Shown piece after piece: positions 26,109 to 34,963 of a DNA stretch of 64,000 nucleotides. Where the stretch lies: positions 124,001 to 188,000 of the forward strand of contig NZ_SJSO01000006.1 of NCBI RefSeq assembly GCF_004331735.1. Reading direction: 5' to 3'. The stretch's first letter is position 1. Every line of letters starts with the position of its first letter. A program made the position numbers and the translations under genes. The notes beneath the pieces were generated by a model. It was not told the DNA's origin and ran no database searches. It saw only the letters and a list, made by a program, of their open reading frames with translations. The stretch comes from Pedobacter psychrodurus (GTDB taxonomy: Bacteria > Bacteroidota > Bacteroidia > Sphingobacteriales > Sphingobacteriaceae).

Positions 26109-26621
26109 TTAATTAAACATTCCCTTCAGCTTATCCATAATACCGCCACCTCCTGCTTGGCCAGGTTGCGGCGCCTGCCCACCACCATTAAACATACCGA
26201 TTACATCACTAACATCAAATTTACCATCATCACCGCCTAAACTTCCCAAAACATCTTTGATGTTAAAAGAGCTATCGTTCGGGTCATTTGTTTTTTGGGT
26301 AAACTTGGCAATCAAGCCCGGAATAATGCTTGCCGCTAAAGACTTTGCCGTATCAGCATTAATGCCCAAGCCACTTAATTTATCCATAAAACTCCCCGAA
26401 GCCTGCTCAGCAACCTGAGTGCCTTCTGCTTTGTTACCGTTAAAGATATCGGTTAATGCCCCAATATTACCTGATGATACCTGGTCTTTCAGTGTATCGA
26501 AAATCGAACCCGATGCAGCCTGGATTACTGCTTCATTTTGTTCGTTCGGAATAGCAGTATTGTTTACAACACTTTCCTGTACGTTTTCACGCACCATTTC
26601 ATTTAAATTTTCTAACATCAT
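26109..26621 (-). CDS. DUF937-like cytoplasmic protein
   Basis: The protein has 170 residues and no signal peptide. The N-terminal half (LNEMVRENVQESVVNN, then AVIQAASGSIFDTLKDQV) and the central LSGLGINADTAKSLAASIIPG resemble the DUF937/YidB type of helical protein. The C-terminus is low-complexity and glycine-rich (GGGQAPQPGQAGGGG) and ends MDKLKGMFN. Two adjacent ATG codons serve as start. Function unknown. It is divergent from pgi. Confidence 0.7.
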   Translation of the reverse strand: MMLENLNEMVRENVQESVVNNTAIPNEQNEAVIQAASGSIFDTLKDQVSSGNIGALTDIFNGNKAEGTQVAEQASGSFMDKLSGLGINADTAKSLAASIIPGLIAKFTQKTNDPNDSSFNIKDVLGSLGGDDGKFDVSDVIGMFNGGGQAPQPGQAGGGGIMDKLKGMFN

Positions 26622-26774
26622 GTAGAATTAAAGGTTAAAATAATTGATGAACTAACTGGGACGGTATATTAAAGTTACTGTGTTTAATCGACATTAAAAA
26701 TTCTTATTGATTTAGAACATTAAAAAGACCATTTTAAATTTTTGCTTTATTACTTTTACAAAAAAACAAAGATT

Positions 26775-28421
26775 ATGTTACCTAAAGTAAATTTCACAGA
26801 AACTGAGGCCTACAAGTATTTAGCCGATCATTTTATAGATATTAATCAAAAAAGCATTAAAGATCTTTTTGCTGAGGATGCAGATCGTTTCAATAAGTTT
26901 TCTGTTTTTTTTGAGGATATCCTACTAGATTATAGCAAGAACCGTATCAGCGATGAAACATTAGCACTATTGATTCAATTGGCCCGTGAGTGTAAATTGG
27001 ATGAAGCTATAAAATCGATGTACAATGGCGATAAGATTAATGAAACGGAAGATCGCTCGGTGCTTCATATTGCTTTACGTAATTTAAGCAATACACCAAT
27101 TTTAGTTGATGGCAAAGATATAATGCTTGAAGTAAATGCAGTACTGGCTAAAATGGAGAAATTTAGCCACAACATCATTAGCGGCGAATGGAAAGGTTAT
27201 ACCGGCAAAGCCATTACTGATGTGGTAAATATTGGTATTGGTGGTTCTGACTTAGGTCCGGTAATGGTTACCGAGGCGCTAAAACATTATAAAAATCACT
27301 TAAATATCCACTTTGTTTCTAATATTGATGGCACACACATCGCCGAAACATTAGCAGATTTAAATGCCGAGACAACATTATTCCTAGTTGCTTCTAAAAC
27401 CTTCACAACGCAAGAAACCATGACGAATGCACACTCTGCCCGTACATGGTTTTTAGAAAAAGGCGGAAAAGAAAGTGATATTGCCAAACACTTTGCCGCG
27501 TTATCTACCAATGCTAAAGATGTTTCTGCTTTTGGTATTGATACCGAAAATATGTTTGAGTTTTGGGATTGGGTTGGCGGTCGTTACTCGTTATGGAGCG
27601 CTATCGGCTTATCCATCTCATTAAGTATAGGCTTCGATAATTTTAAACAATTGTTAGCTGGTGCCCACGCAGCTGATAACCACTTTAAAACTACAGAGTA
27701 TGAAAGCAACCTGCCTGTAATTTTAGGTTTGTTAGGCGTTTGGTACATCAATTTCTATAATGCAGAAACACAGGTTATTTTACCTTACGACCAATATTTG
27801 CATCGTTTTGCCGCTTATTTCCAACAGGGAGATATGGAGAGCAATGGTAAACATGTTGATAGAAATGGCAATGAGGTTGATTATGAAACCGGACCGATTA
27901 TCTGGGGCGAGCCCGGAACAAATGGTCAGCATGCCTTTTATCAGTTAATCCACCAAGGTACCAGAATTATCCCTTCCGATTTTATTGCTCCGGCACAGAG
28001 TTTAAATCCACTAGGCGATCATCATCCTATCTTGTTATCAAACTTCTTTGCACAAACCGAAGCTTTAATGAACGGTAAAACCGAAGAAGAAGTAACGGCC
28101 GAGTTAAAAAAAGAAGGTAAATCAGAGTCGGAAATTAAAAAAATTGCTCCGTTTAAAGTATTCGAAGGTAATCGCCCAACAAACTCTATCTTATTGAAAA
28201 AAGTAACGCCATATACTTTAGGCAGCTTAGTTGCCATTTACGAACATAAAATATTTGTTCAGGGAATTATCTGGAACATCTTTAGTTTCGATCAGTGGGG
28301 AGTAGAACTTGGCAAGCAATTGGCCAAAAAGATTCTCCCTGAGTTGGCGGGCAGCGAAAAAGTTTCGAGCCATGATAGTTCTACCAACGGCTTAATTAAC
28401 CAATACAAGTCCTGGAGATAA
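26775..28421 (+). CDS. pgi: Glucose-6-phosphate isomerase
   Basis: The protein has 548 residues from the ATG at 26775 ([16 protein letters not shown]); the frame also opens at a TTG 33 bases upstream. It interconverts glucose-6-phosphate and fructose-6-phosphate in the cytoplasm. Family signatures are the sugar-phosphate-binding [40 protein letters not shown] and [13 protein letters not shown], and the C-terminal QWGVELGK. Length fits the large bacterial type. It is monocistronic with its own terminator. Confidence 0.98.
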   Translation: MLPKVNFTETEAYKYLADHFIDINQKSIKDLFAEDADRFNKFSVFFEDILLDYSKNRISDETLALLIQLARECKLDEAIKSMYNGDKINETEDRSVLHIALRNLSNTPILVDGKDIMLEVNAVLAKMEKFSHNIISGEWKGYTGKAITDVVNIGIGGSDLGPVMVTEALKHYKNHLNIHFVSNIDGTHIAETLADLNAETTLFLVASKTFTTQETMTNAHSARTWFLEKGGKESDIAKHFAALSTNAKDVSAFGIDTENMFEFWDWVGGRYSLWSAIGLSISLSIGFDNFKQLLAGAHAADNHFKTTEYESNLPVILGLLGVWYINFYNAETQVILPYDQYLHRFAAYFQQGDMESNGKHVDRNGNEVDYETGPIIWGEPGTNGQHAFYQLIHQGTRIIPSDFIAPAQSLNPLGDHHPILLSNFFAQTEALMNGKTEEEVTAELKKEGKSESEIKKIAPFKVFEGNRPTNSILLKKVTPYTLGSLVAIYEHKIFVQGIIWNIFSFDQWGVELGKQLAKKILPELAGSEKVSSHDSSTNGLINQYKSWR

Positions 28422-28430
28422 AATATATTA

Positions 28431-28463
28431 AAAAAAGCGAGTGTAAATACTCGCTTTTTTTAT
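28431..28463 (+). terminator. Rho-independent terminator of pgi
   Basis: AAAAAAGCGAGT pairs perfectly with ACTCGCTTTTTT around a six-base loop and ends in a T-run; it starts 10 bp after the pgi stop codon. Confidence 0.9.
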
Positions 28464-28593
28464 TTAAATCCCATAATTTAGGCCCATCCTTATTATTGTT
28501 TCACGCTAGTGAAAAATCCAAATTAACTTATTAATGAAATAGTTGCTCGCTTTCTGCTTTTGATTATTTCTAATCATTAAAAACAAATTATCT

Positions 28594-28655
28594 ATGAAAC
28601 CATCATAAGCATGTTAATTATAAATAACAAAAAAATATGCTAATGATAGCTTCAT
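28594..28655 (+). promoter_or_regulatory. Long imperfect inverted repeat in the leader of the M16 operon
   Basis: ATGAAACCATCATAAGCAT (28594-28612) and ATGCTAATGATAGCTTCAT (28637-28655) are inverted copies matching at 16 of 19 positions, separated by 24 bases. They lie 26 bases before the ATG of the first M16 gene. They could be an operator or a 5' UTR stem-loop. No T-run follows, so it is not a terminator. Confidence 0.5.
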
Positions 28656-28681
28656 AACCATTAAAAAACAATTATAAACTT

Positions 28682-29995
28682 ATGAAAAAAAGAATTCTTT
28701 TTGCTTTGGCCATTTCCGGTCTGTGCTTAAGTGCTTCTGCCCAAAAAGTACAGTTTACGGAGTTCGACCTGGACAATGGTCTCCATGTCATTCTACACCA
28801 AGACAAAACCGCTCCCGTTGTTGCCGTATCGGTAATGTATCATGTTGGTTCTAAAGATGAAGAAACCCAACGTACAGGCTTTGCTCACTTTTTCGAACAT
28901 TTATTATTTGAAGGTTCTGAAAATATTAAAAAAGGAGATTTTATGAAACTGGTGAGCAGTAATGGCGGACAGAACAATGCCAATACTTCTCAAGACCGTA
29001 CTTTTTATTATGAACTTTTTCCATCAAACCAATTAGAACTCGGTTTATGGTTAGAAAGTGAAAGAATGTTGCACCCGGTAATTAACGAAGGTGGAGTAAA
29101 AACACAAAATGAAGTAGTAAAAGAAGAAAAACGTTTACGCATCGACAACTCACCATATGGAAAATTTACAGAGAAAATTTTCGGTCATTTGTTTGATGGT
29201 CATCCTTACCGTTGGCAGCCAATTGGTTCAATGGAGCACTTAGATGCTGCAAAATTGAGTGAGTTTATTGCTTTCTTTAAAAAGTATTATGTACCTAACA
29301 ATGCGGTTTTAACAATTGCCGGCGATTTAGATGTAGAGAAAACTAAAGCCTTAGTAAAATCATACTTTGCTGAAGTGCCTAAAGGTGCACCAATTGTTCG
29401 TCAAGAATTTAAATTACCAGAAATTACCAAAGAAATTATCGATACCGCTTACGATGCTAATATTCAAATCCCGGCCATCTTCGCGGCTTACCGTGTACCG
29501 GGCATGAAGAGCAGAGAGAGCAAAGTTTTAGGTATGATCAGCTCTATTTTATCAGAAGGCGGAAGTTCGAGATTAAGCACTAAAATGGTGGATCAAAAGA
29601 AAACAGCATTACAGGTTGCTGCTTTTAACTATTCGCTTGAAGATTATGGTGCTTATATCACCCTGGCATTACCCAATAAGAATACGCCGCTTAACGATTT
29701 ATTAAAAGATATTGATGAAGAAGTTTTACGCCTTCAAACGGATTTAATTAGCGAAAGTGACTATAAAAAACTGCAGAATAAATTCGAAAACAACTATGTA
29801 AGTGCAAACAGTAAAATGCTGGGTGTGGCAGAAAACCTGGCCGGTGGATATACTTTCCATGATAAGGATACAAACGATATTAACAAGGAATTAGAGGTTA
29901 TCAGATCCATTACCCGCGAGGAGATCAGAGACGTTGCTAAAAAGTACCTGAACAAAAACCAAAGAGTTGTATTGTATTACTTACCTAAGAAATAA
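28682..29995 (+). CDS. Secreted M16 family zinc metallopeptidase (catalytic partner)
   Basis: The protein has 437 residues with a signal peptide ending LSASAQ. It carries the inverted zinc motif HFFEH (in GFAHFFEHLLFEGS) and the downstream Glu region NEVVKEEKR, so it should be catalytically active. The second half has the inactive-repeat fold seen in half-size M16B peptidases. Such subunits work as dimers with a partner lacking the zinc motif, which is the next gene (32 bp apart). It acts in the periplasm or at the outer membrane; the substrates are unknown peptides. Confidence 0.93.
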   Translation: MKKRILFALAISGLCLSASAQKVQFTEFDLDNGLHVILHQDKTAPVVAVSVMYHVGSKDEETQRTGFAHFFEHLLFEGSENIKKGDFMKLVSSNGGQNNANTSQDRTFYYELFPSNQLELGLWLESERMLHPVINEGGVKTQNEVVKEEKRLRIDNSPYGKFTEKIFGHLFDGHPYRWQPIGSMEHLDAAKLSEFIAFFKKYYVPNNAVLTIAGDLDVEKTKALVKSYFAEVPKGAPIVRQEFKLPEITKEIIDTAYDANIQIPAIFAAYRVPGMKSRESKVLGMISSILSEGGSSRLSTKMVDQKKTALQVAAFNYSLEDYGAYITLALPNKNTPLNDLLKDIDEEVLRLQTDLISESDYKKLQNKFENNYVSANSKMLGVAENLAGGYTFHDKDTNDINKELEVIRSITREEIRDVAKKYLNKNQRVVLYYLPKK

Positions 29996-30027
29996 GCTGA
30001 TCGCTTTTCATTTTAATTATTAAAAAC

Positions 30028-32106
30028 ATGAAGAAATTATTCATTATAGCTGCAATTTCCTTATTGGCTCAAGGTATTTCAGCACAAACAATAGATCGAA
30101 GCCACAAACCAAAACCAGGTCCTGCACCAATTATTACTGTTGGCGATCCTGTTATCTATAAATTAGCAAATGGCATAACTGTTTTGGTGGTAGAAAACCA
30201 TAAACTGCCAAAAGTATCAGCAAGTTACAGTATCGATGCAGGCCCTATTACCGAAGGTGCAAAAGCAGGCGTAGTTGGCTTGATGGGCAGTATGCTGAAC
30301 GAAGGAACCACTACTAAAACAAAAGCACAGTTTGACGAGGCGGTAGATCAGCTAGGTGCAGATGTAGGTGCTGGTTCTTATGGTGGTAGTGCTTCGGCTT
30401 TAACCCGTTATTTTCCTGAAGCATTTGCTTTAATGGCAGAGAGCATCCGTAAACCTGCTTTCTCTGCAGAATCTTTTGAAAAACTAAAATCGCAAACCAT
30501 CACTGGATTAAAATCTAACGAGAAAAGTGCAAAAGCCATTTCAGCACGCGTGGTAAATGCATTGGCTTATGGCAAAAACAATCCTTATGGAGAGTTTGAA
30601 ACGGAGGCTTCTATTACAGGCATTACCTTAGATGATGTTAAAGCTACCTACAAGAAGTATATTACGCCATCTAGAGGTTATTTAACTTTTGTAGGCGACA
30701 TTAAACCAGAAGCAGCAAAGGCTTTGGCAGAGAAAGCCTTTGGCGATTGGAAAGGAACTGCATTAACTTTACCAGTACTTACTAAAGTTGCTAATCCTGC
30801 CAAAACAGAAGTTGACATTATTAATGTGAGCAATGCAGTTCAATCTGAAATTACCGTGGTTAACTTAATCGACTTACCGATGAGCAGCCCAGATTATTTC
30901 CCGATTTTATTGGCGAACCAGATTTTAGGTGGTGGTAGTGAATCGAGATTATTTGACAACCTCCGAGAGAAACATGGTTTTACTTACGGTGCATACTCAA
31001 GCACAGGCTCAGGCCGTTTCCAATCCAAATTTTCGGCTAATGCCGCAGTTAGAAATGAGAAAGTTGATAGTGCAGTGGTAGAATTTTTAAGAGAAATTAA
31101 CACTATCCGTACCACAAAGGTTACTGCTGATGAATTACAAAATGCGAAAAATCTTTTTAATGGATCGTTTGCATTAGGCTTAGAAAACCCGGCCCGTACC
31201 GCAGGTTTTGCCAGCAACATTTTAATTAACAACTTACCTAAAGATTTTTACCGCACTTATTTACAAAAGGTGAATGCGGTAACTACCGACGATATTTTAA
31301 GGGTAACTAAAAAATACTTTAACCACAATAATACACGTATTGTTATTGTGGGCAAAACCGACGCATTTGCAGGAGGCTTAACTAAAGCAGGTTTTAAAAC
31401 ACAGGTTTATGATAACTATGCAAATCCAGTTAAAGCAACCCAAACAACTGCTGGCCCAACAGCTGCACCTGCAGAAATTATCAAAAACTATATCAAAGCC
31501 ATTGGCGGTGAAGAAGCGGTTAAAAAAATCACTTCATTACAACAAAACGGTGAAATGGAAATGCAAGGTCAAAAGCTTACGGTTACCATTAAAAATATGG
31601 CGCCTAACTTAAGCAGCATGGAAATTTCTATGGGGGGCCAAACGGCGATGAAACAGGTTTATAATGGTAAAACAGGTTATGCGATGCAAATGGGTCAAAA
31701 AGCTGAATTAACTGGAGATGATCTAGCTGAAAAGAAAGATGATAAAGGTTATGGCGGTCAACTGTACTATGCAACTGATGGAACTAAAATTGAATCTGCA
31801 GGCACCGCAAAAGTTGGTACTGCCGATGCATTTAAATTGAATATCACTTCTCCATCAGGCAAAAAGAAAACAGAATATTACGATACCAAATCAGGTCTAC
31901 TTTTAAAAGACGAAAGTACCACTACCAAAGGTGGAGCAGAAATTAGCCAGTCTATGGAATATTCAAACTACAAGAAAGTAGGGGATGTTTTATTTCCGTT
32001 TACCTTAACTCAATCGGTAGCAAGCCCACAAGGTTCTCAGGAGTTTTCAGTTATAATTAAAGAGATTAAAATTAACCCGCCTTTAAAGGCCGAAGATTTT
32101 AACTAG
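30028..32106 (+). CDS. M16 family non-catalytic subunit with C-terminal lipoprotein-sorting-like domain
   Basis: The protein has 692 residues with a signal peptide ending QGISAQ. Residues about 40-465 are M16-like, but the HxxEH motif is absent: the matching position reads AGVVGLMGSMLNEG. The R/Y-type C-terminal half has GSESRLFDNLREKHGFTYGAYS, so this is the non-catalytic partner of the preceding gene. From about residue 480 an extra ~210-residue domain starts IIKNYIKAIGGEEAVKKITS and contains YYDTKSGLLLKDEST and YKKVGDVLFPFTLTQS. This pattern resembles LolA-like outer-membrane lipoprotein-sorting domains. A strong terminator follows. Confidence 0.9.
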   Translation: MKKLFIIAAISLLAQGISAQTIDRSHKPKPGPAPIITVGDPVIYKLANGITVLVVENHKLPKVSASYSIDAGPITEGAKAGVVGLMGSMLNEGTTTKTKAQFDEAVDQLGADVGAGSYGGSASALTRYFPEAFALMAESIRKPAFSAESFEKLKSQTITGLKSNEKSAKAISARVVNALAYGKNNPYGEFETEASITGITLDDVKATYKKYITPSRGYLTFVGDIKPEAAKALAEKAFGDWKGTALTLPVLTKVANPAKTEVDIINVSNAVQSEITVVNLIDLPMSSPDYFPILLANQILGGGSESRLFDNLREKHGFTYGAYSSTGSGRFQSKFSANAAVRNEKVDSAVVEFLREINTIRTTKVTADELQNAKNLFNGSFALGLENPARTAGFASNILINNLPKDFYRTYLQKVNAVTTDDILRVTKKYFNHNNTRIVIVGKTDAFAGGLTKAGFKTQVYDNYANPVKATQTTAGPTAAPAEIIKNYIKAIGGEEAVKKITSLQQNGEMEMQGQKLTVTIKNMAPNLSSMEISMGGQTAMKQVYNGKTGYAMQMGQKAELTGDDLAEKKDDKGYGGQLYYATDGTKIESAGTAKVGTADAFKLNITSPSGKKKTEYYDTKSGLLLKDESTTTKGGAEISQSMEYSNYKKVGDVLFPFTLTQSVASPQGSQEFSVIIKEIKINPPLKAEDFN

Positions 32107-32127
32107 GTTTTAGATAGAATTATCTTG

Positions 32128-32166
32128 AAAGCCGTCCCGATGTAAAATCGGGACGGCTTTTTTTTA
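32128..32166 (+). terminator. Rho-independent terminator of the M16 operon
   Basis: A perfect 14 bp stem AAAGCCGTCCCGAT / ATCGGGACGGCTTT with loop GTAAA runs into eight or more T residues, 21 bp past the stop codon. Confidence 0.95.
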
Positions 32167-32312
32167 TATTTTTTTTTATTGCAGGCAACCAATCTTAAAA
32201 AGCTTACGTATCGATTAAGATTTCAACAGAAATTTCATTTAAAAACCACTGCCAATATAAAAACAGCAATGATTTCTAAATAAACAAAACTTAAACTTAA
32301 AACTATTCGGAT

Positions 32313-32447
32313 ATGACTGCTAAAAAACAAGTTATCGCAATTTTATTCGCTGCATTCCTGATCATGCTATGCATTTCCGTAAATGCAAAAGGCAATTCAG
32401 TGCTCACCAACAAAATTTTAGCTGTTTCGCTTATCAATCGACTGTGA
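32313..32447 (+). CDS. Small 44-residue exported peptide (candidate)
   Basis: An ATG at 32313 opens 44 codons: MTAKKQVIAILFAAFLIM, then LCISVNAKGNSVLTNKILA and a short tail ending NRL. A basic start, a hydrophobic core and a possible SVNA cleavage site give the look of a signal peptide with a mature part of about 20 residues. It sits 43 bp before the cytochrome c lipoprotein gene on the same strand, downstream of the M16 terminator. It could be the first gene of the redox cluster. No family is recognised. Confidence 0.45.
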   Translation: MTAKKQVIAILFAAFLIMLCISVNAKGNSVLTNKILAVSLINRL

Positions 32448-32490
32448 TTATCAGAAATCTATCTTTTACAAAAAAATAAACAAAAACCTT

Positions 32491-32859
32491 ATGAAAAAAC
32501 AAAATTCAATCTTTTTATTCGCCACAATTACTGTCTTACTATTTGCCTGCTCTAAAAAACAAGCAGCGGAATTAAAGCCCGAAACACCAACACCCAATGG
32601 CCCAACACCCGTAACCACTGCGAATGTAACCTATACTAATTTCACCGGGGCATTATTTCAAACCAAATGTAACAGCTGTCATGGTCCTAATGGGGGAATA
32701 AAAGGGGTATGGGCATTTAATGGTTTAGCCTCTATAAAAAATGACGCGCGCGTGGCTAATTCCGTTTTGGTTACTAAAACCATGCCCAGAGGTGGGTCTT
32801 TAACCGTCAGCGAAAGGGAATTATTACAAGCATGGGTTGATAAAGGCATGCCAGAATAA
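32491..32859 (+). CDS. Small cytochrome c lipoprotein
   Basis: The protein has 122 residues with a lipoprotein signal (LLFAC, Cys20) and a proline/threonine-rich linker. One heme motif CNSCH is at 60-64, followed by GPNGGIKGVWAF and a likely distal methionine in VTKTMPRGGSLT. The C-terminal helix LTVSERELLQAWVDKGMPE is typical of class-I cytochromes c. It should be an electron carrier anchored at a membrane facing the periplasm. It is followed by yceI-like, DUF5777-like and Rieske genes in the same direction, a likely operon. Confidence 0.87.
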   Translation: MKKQNSIFLFATITVLLFACSKKQAAELKPETPTPNGPTPVTTANVTYTNFTGALFQTKCNSCHGPNGGIKGVWAFNGLASIKNDARVANSVLVTKTMPRGGSLTVSERELLQAWVDKGMPE

Positions 32860-32918
32860 TTAATAAAGATTAACGCTAAATCAAAATGGTTTTATTATTT
32901 ATTTAAATAAATACACCA

Positions 32919-33461
32919 ATGCAAAAATTATTTTTCACGTTAGTAGCCTTGTTTTTATGCACTGGCATAAAAGCACAGATATGGGTAAGTAAAAATGTAA
33001 CTTCTTCGTTTTTTTCTTCAACACCTGTAGAAGATATTGATGCCTCCAGTAAAGCAGGGGCTTCAGCCATAAACACCAAAACCAACGATATCATTTTCAA
33101 GATTAGTAATAGCTCATATCAGTTCAAGAAAAAGCTGATGCAAGAGCACTTTAACGAAAATTATATCGAAAGCGATAAATATCCTACATCAGAATTTAAA
33201 GGAAAAATTGTAGAACAGATCGATTTTTCAAAGCCAGGCACCTACCCTATTACAGTAAAAGGAAACCTGCAGATCCACGGGGTTACCAAAGAATATCAGG
33301 CAAAAGGATCGCTGGTGATTACCGGTGATGAAGCGAAGGCCACCTCAGCCTTTAATGTAAAACTTGTAGATCACAATATCAAAGTCCCAACGATTGTTTT
33401 CAAACAAATTGCAGAAACTATACTAGTAAAAATGACTGCTATTTATCAACCTAAAAAATAA
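32919..33461 (+). CDS. YceI family periplasmic protein
   Basis: The protein has 180 residues with a signal peptide ending GIKAQ. The YceI lipocalin-like barrel is indicated by VTSSFFSSTPVEDIDASSK, NYIESDKYPTSEFKGKI and YPITVKGNLQIHGVTKEY, and by FNVKLVDHNIKVPTIVFKQIA. YceI proteins bind long isoprenoid chains such as polyprenyl-type quinone tails in the periplasm. Lying between a cytochrome c and a Rieske lipoprotein, it may shuttle a quinone-like cofactor; that role is inferred. It is 6 bp upstream of the DUF5777-like gene. Confidence 0.9.
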   Translation: MQKLFFTLVALFLCTGIKAQIWVSKNVTSSFFSSTPVEDIDASSKAGASAINTKTNDIIFKISNSSYQFKKKLMQEHFNENYIESDKYPTSEFKGKIVEQIDFSKPGTYPITVKGNLQIHGVTKEYQAKGSLVITGDEAKATSAFNVKLVDHNIKVPTIVFKQIAETILVKMTAIYQPKK

Positions 33462-33467
33462 AATCTT

Positions 33468-34415
33468 ATGAAATATCATCTGAAATCTCTTACATACCTA
33501 TTTATTATTGGCTTACCAACTTTGGCTTTTGCTCAAGATTCGCTTGAAAATGCACTGAAAATGCCCATCGAAAAGAAAAATGTGCGGGCTACTTTTAAGT
33601 CCACTAAACTCATTAATATACAAACCAATGAAACCATTTACAAAAATGAGATGGATTTCAGGGTAGATCACCGGTTTGGAGATATTGCCGGATCTGGTGG
33701 CGGGATTAAAAACTTTTTTGGTTTGGATCAATCAACCGATATCCGTATCGGTTTTGATTATGGAATCAGCGATAAACTTTCGGTAGGTATAGCCAGGGCA
33801 AAAGGCGCTGGAGTAGTAACACAATTGTACGAAGGGAACTTAAAATATCGGTTACTGGAACAAACCGATGATGAAAAAATACCCGTAGCGGTAACATTAT
33901 TTGGCAGTACAACCATTGCAGCGGTAAAAGCTTCAACGGATCCAACAGCAGTGAATGCTTACAGCCAATTTCAGGATCGCCTGGTTTATGTAGTGCAGGG
34001 AATAATCGCCAGAAAATTTAACAACAATTTTTCGATGTTAGTAATGCCCTCATACATTCATCGCAATTTTACCGTTTTTGGTGATGAAAACGATTTGTTT
34101 GCATTATCTGTTGGTGGGCGGATTAAACTAACAAAACGCATGGCTTTTGTTGCCGATTATACCATTCCTTTTAGGAATAAAGATAAAAAGGCTTATCTCG
34201 AATCTACCTCTGGAAATCAATTCTATAACACACTTGGCGCCGGACTGGAGTTTGAAACTGGCGGTCATATTTTCCACCTTAATTTTACCAATGCAACAGC
34301 CATCCAGGAATCGCAATTTATTACCGATACTAATACTTCCTGGCTTAAGGGACAATACCGTTGGGGCTTTAGTATTGCCCGAAGGTTCTCTTTCGATAAG
34401 AAGAAAGCAAAGTAG
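33468..34415 (+). CDS. DUF5777-like outer-membrane beta-barrel protein
   Basis: The protein has 315 residues with a signal peptide (LPTLAFAQ). The mature part consists of alternating beta strands, with FRVDHRFGDIAGSGGGIKNFFGLD followed by DIRIGFDYGISDKLSVGIARAKGAG and a final RWGFSIARRFSFDKK. This arrangement matches the DUF5777 group of Bacteroidota barrels, often found beside YceI and cytochrome genes. Function unknown. It is the third or fourth gene of the redox cluster, with the Rieske gene 36 bp later. Confidence 0.78.
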   Translation: MKYHLKSLTYLFIIGLPTLAFAQDSLENALKMPIEKKNVRATFKSTKLINIQTNETIYKNEMDFRVDHRFGDIAGSGGGIKNFFGLDQSTDIRIGFDYGISDKLSVGIARAKGAGVVTQLYEGNLKYRLLEQTDDEKIPVAVTLFGSTTIAAVKASTDPTAVNAYSQFQDRLVYVVQGIIARKFNNNFSMLVMPSYIHRNFTVFGDENDLFALSVGGRIKLTKRMAFVADYTIPFRNKDKKAYLESTSGNQFYNTLGAGLEFETGGHIFHLNFTNATAIQESQFITDTNTSWLKGQYRWGFSIARRFSFDKKKAK

Positions 34416-34451
34416 ATCAAATTGAACCAAAAAATAAAAAACTAAACAATT

Positions 34452-34904
34452 ATGGAACGTAACGAATTTATCAAATCATTGGGGCTGGGTGTCGCTATGG
34501 TTTGCACCGGAGCTTGCTTTTCTGCCTGCGGTAAAAAAAGTGATTCACCAGAACCTGGAAAACCAAATGGTAGTGGTGTGCCTTCAGGTACTACCGCAAG
34601 TGTAGATCTGAGTACGCAATTACTAACCGTTGGCGCGTCTATCACTCAAAACGGCATATTGTTTATCCGTACGGCAACAGGAAATGCGGGTAGCTCATTT
34701 GTGGCCACGCAAGCAATTTGTCCACACCAGGGCGGTGCATTAAGTTTTATCCAAGCCAGCAATTACATTCAATGTGGCTTACATAGTTCGAGGTATACCA
34801 CTTCGGGAAGCATTTTAGCCCAACCGAATGATGGTGGCACCACGAGTGCATTAAAAGTTTATCCACTTACTGTTTCAGGAAATACACTAACTGCCACAGC
34901 GTAA
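34452..34904 (+). CDS. Rieske [2Fe-2S] lipoprotein
   Basis: The protein has 150 residues. The N-terminus is a lipoprotein-like signal with FSAC (Cys26). The Rieske cluster ligands are Cys90 and His92 (AICPHQGGAL) and Cys108 and His111 (IQCGLHSSRY); classical proteins have CxH and CxxH, so both boxes are complete. The small fold ends KVYPLTVSGNTLTATA. It would be a membrane-tethered periplasmic electron-transfer protein. It closes the cytochrome c-YceI-DUF5777 cluster and is followed by a terminator. Substrate oxidoreductase unknown. Confidence 0.9.
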   Translation: MERNEFIKSLGLGVAMVCTGACFSACGKKSDSPEPGKPNGSGVPSGTTASVDLSTQLLTVGASITQNGILFIRTATGNAGSSFVATQAICPHQGGALSFIQASNYIQCGLHSSRYTTSGSILAQPNDGGTTSALKVYPLTVSGNTLTATA

Positions 34905-34923
34905 GTTTTTTGTTTTTAAGGGT

Positions 34924-34953
34924 AAAGCAGTATCGATTGGTACTGCTTTTTTT
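34924..34953 (+). terminator. Rho-independent terminator of the redox cluster
   Basis: AAAGCAGTA and TACTGCTTT form a 9 bp stem with an eight-base loop and a following T-run, 20 bp past the Rieske stop codon. It separates this operon from the convergent permease gene. Confidence 0.85.
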
Positions 34954-34963
34954 ATGATTATTA

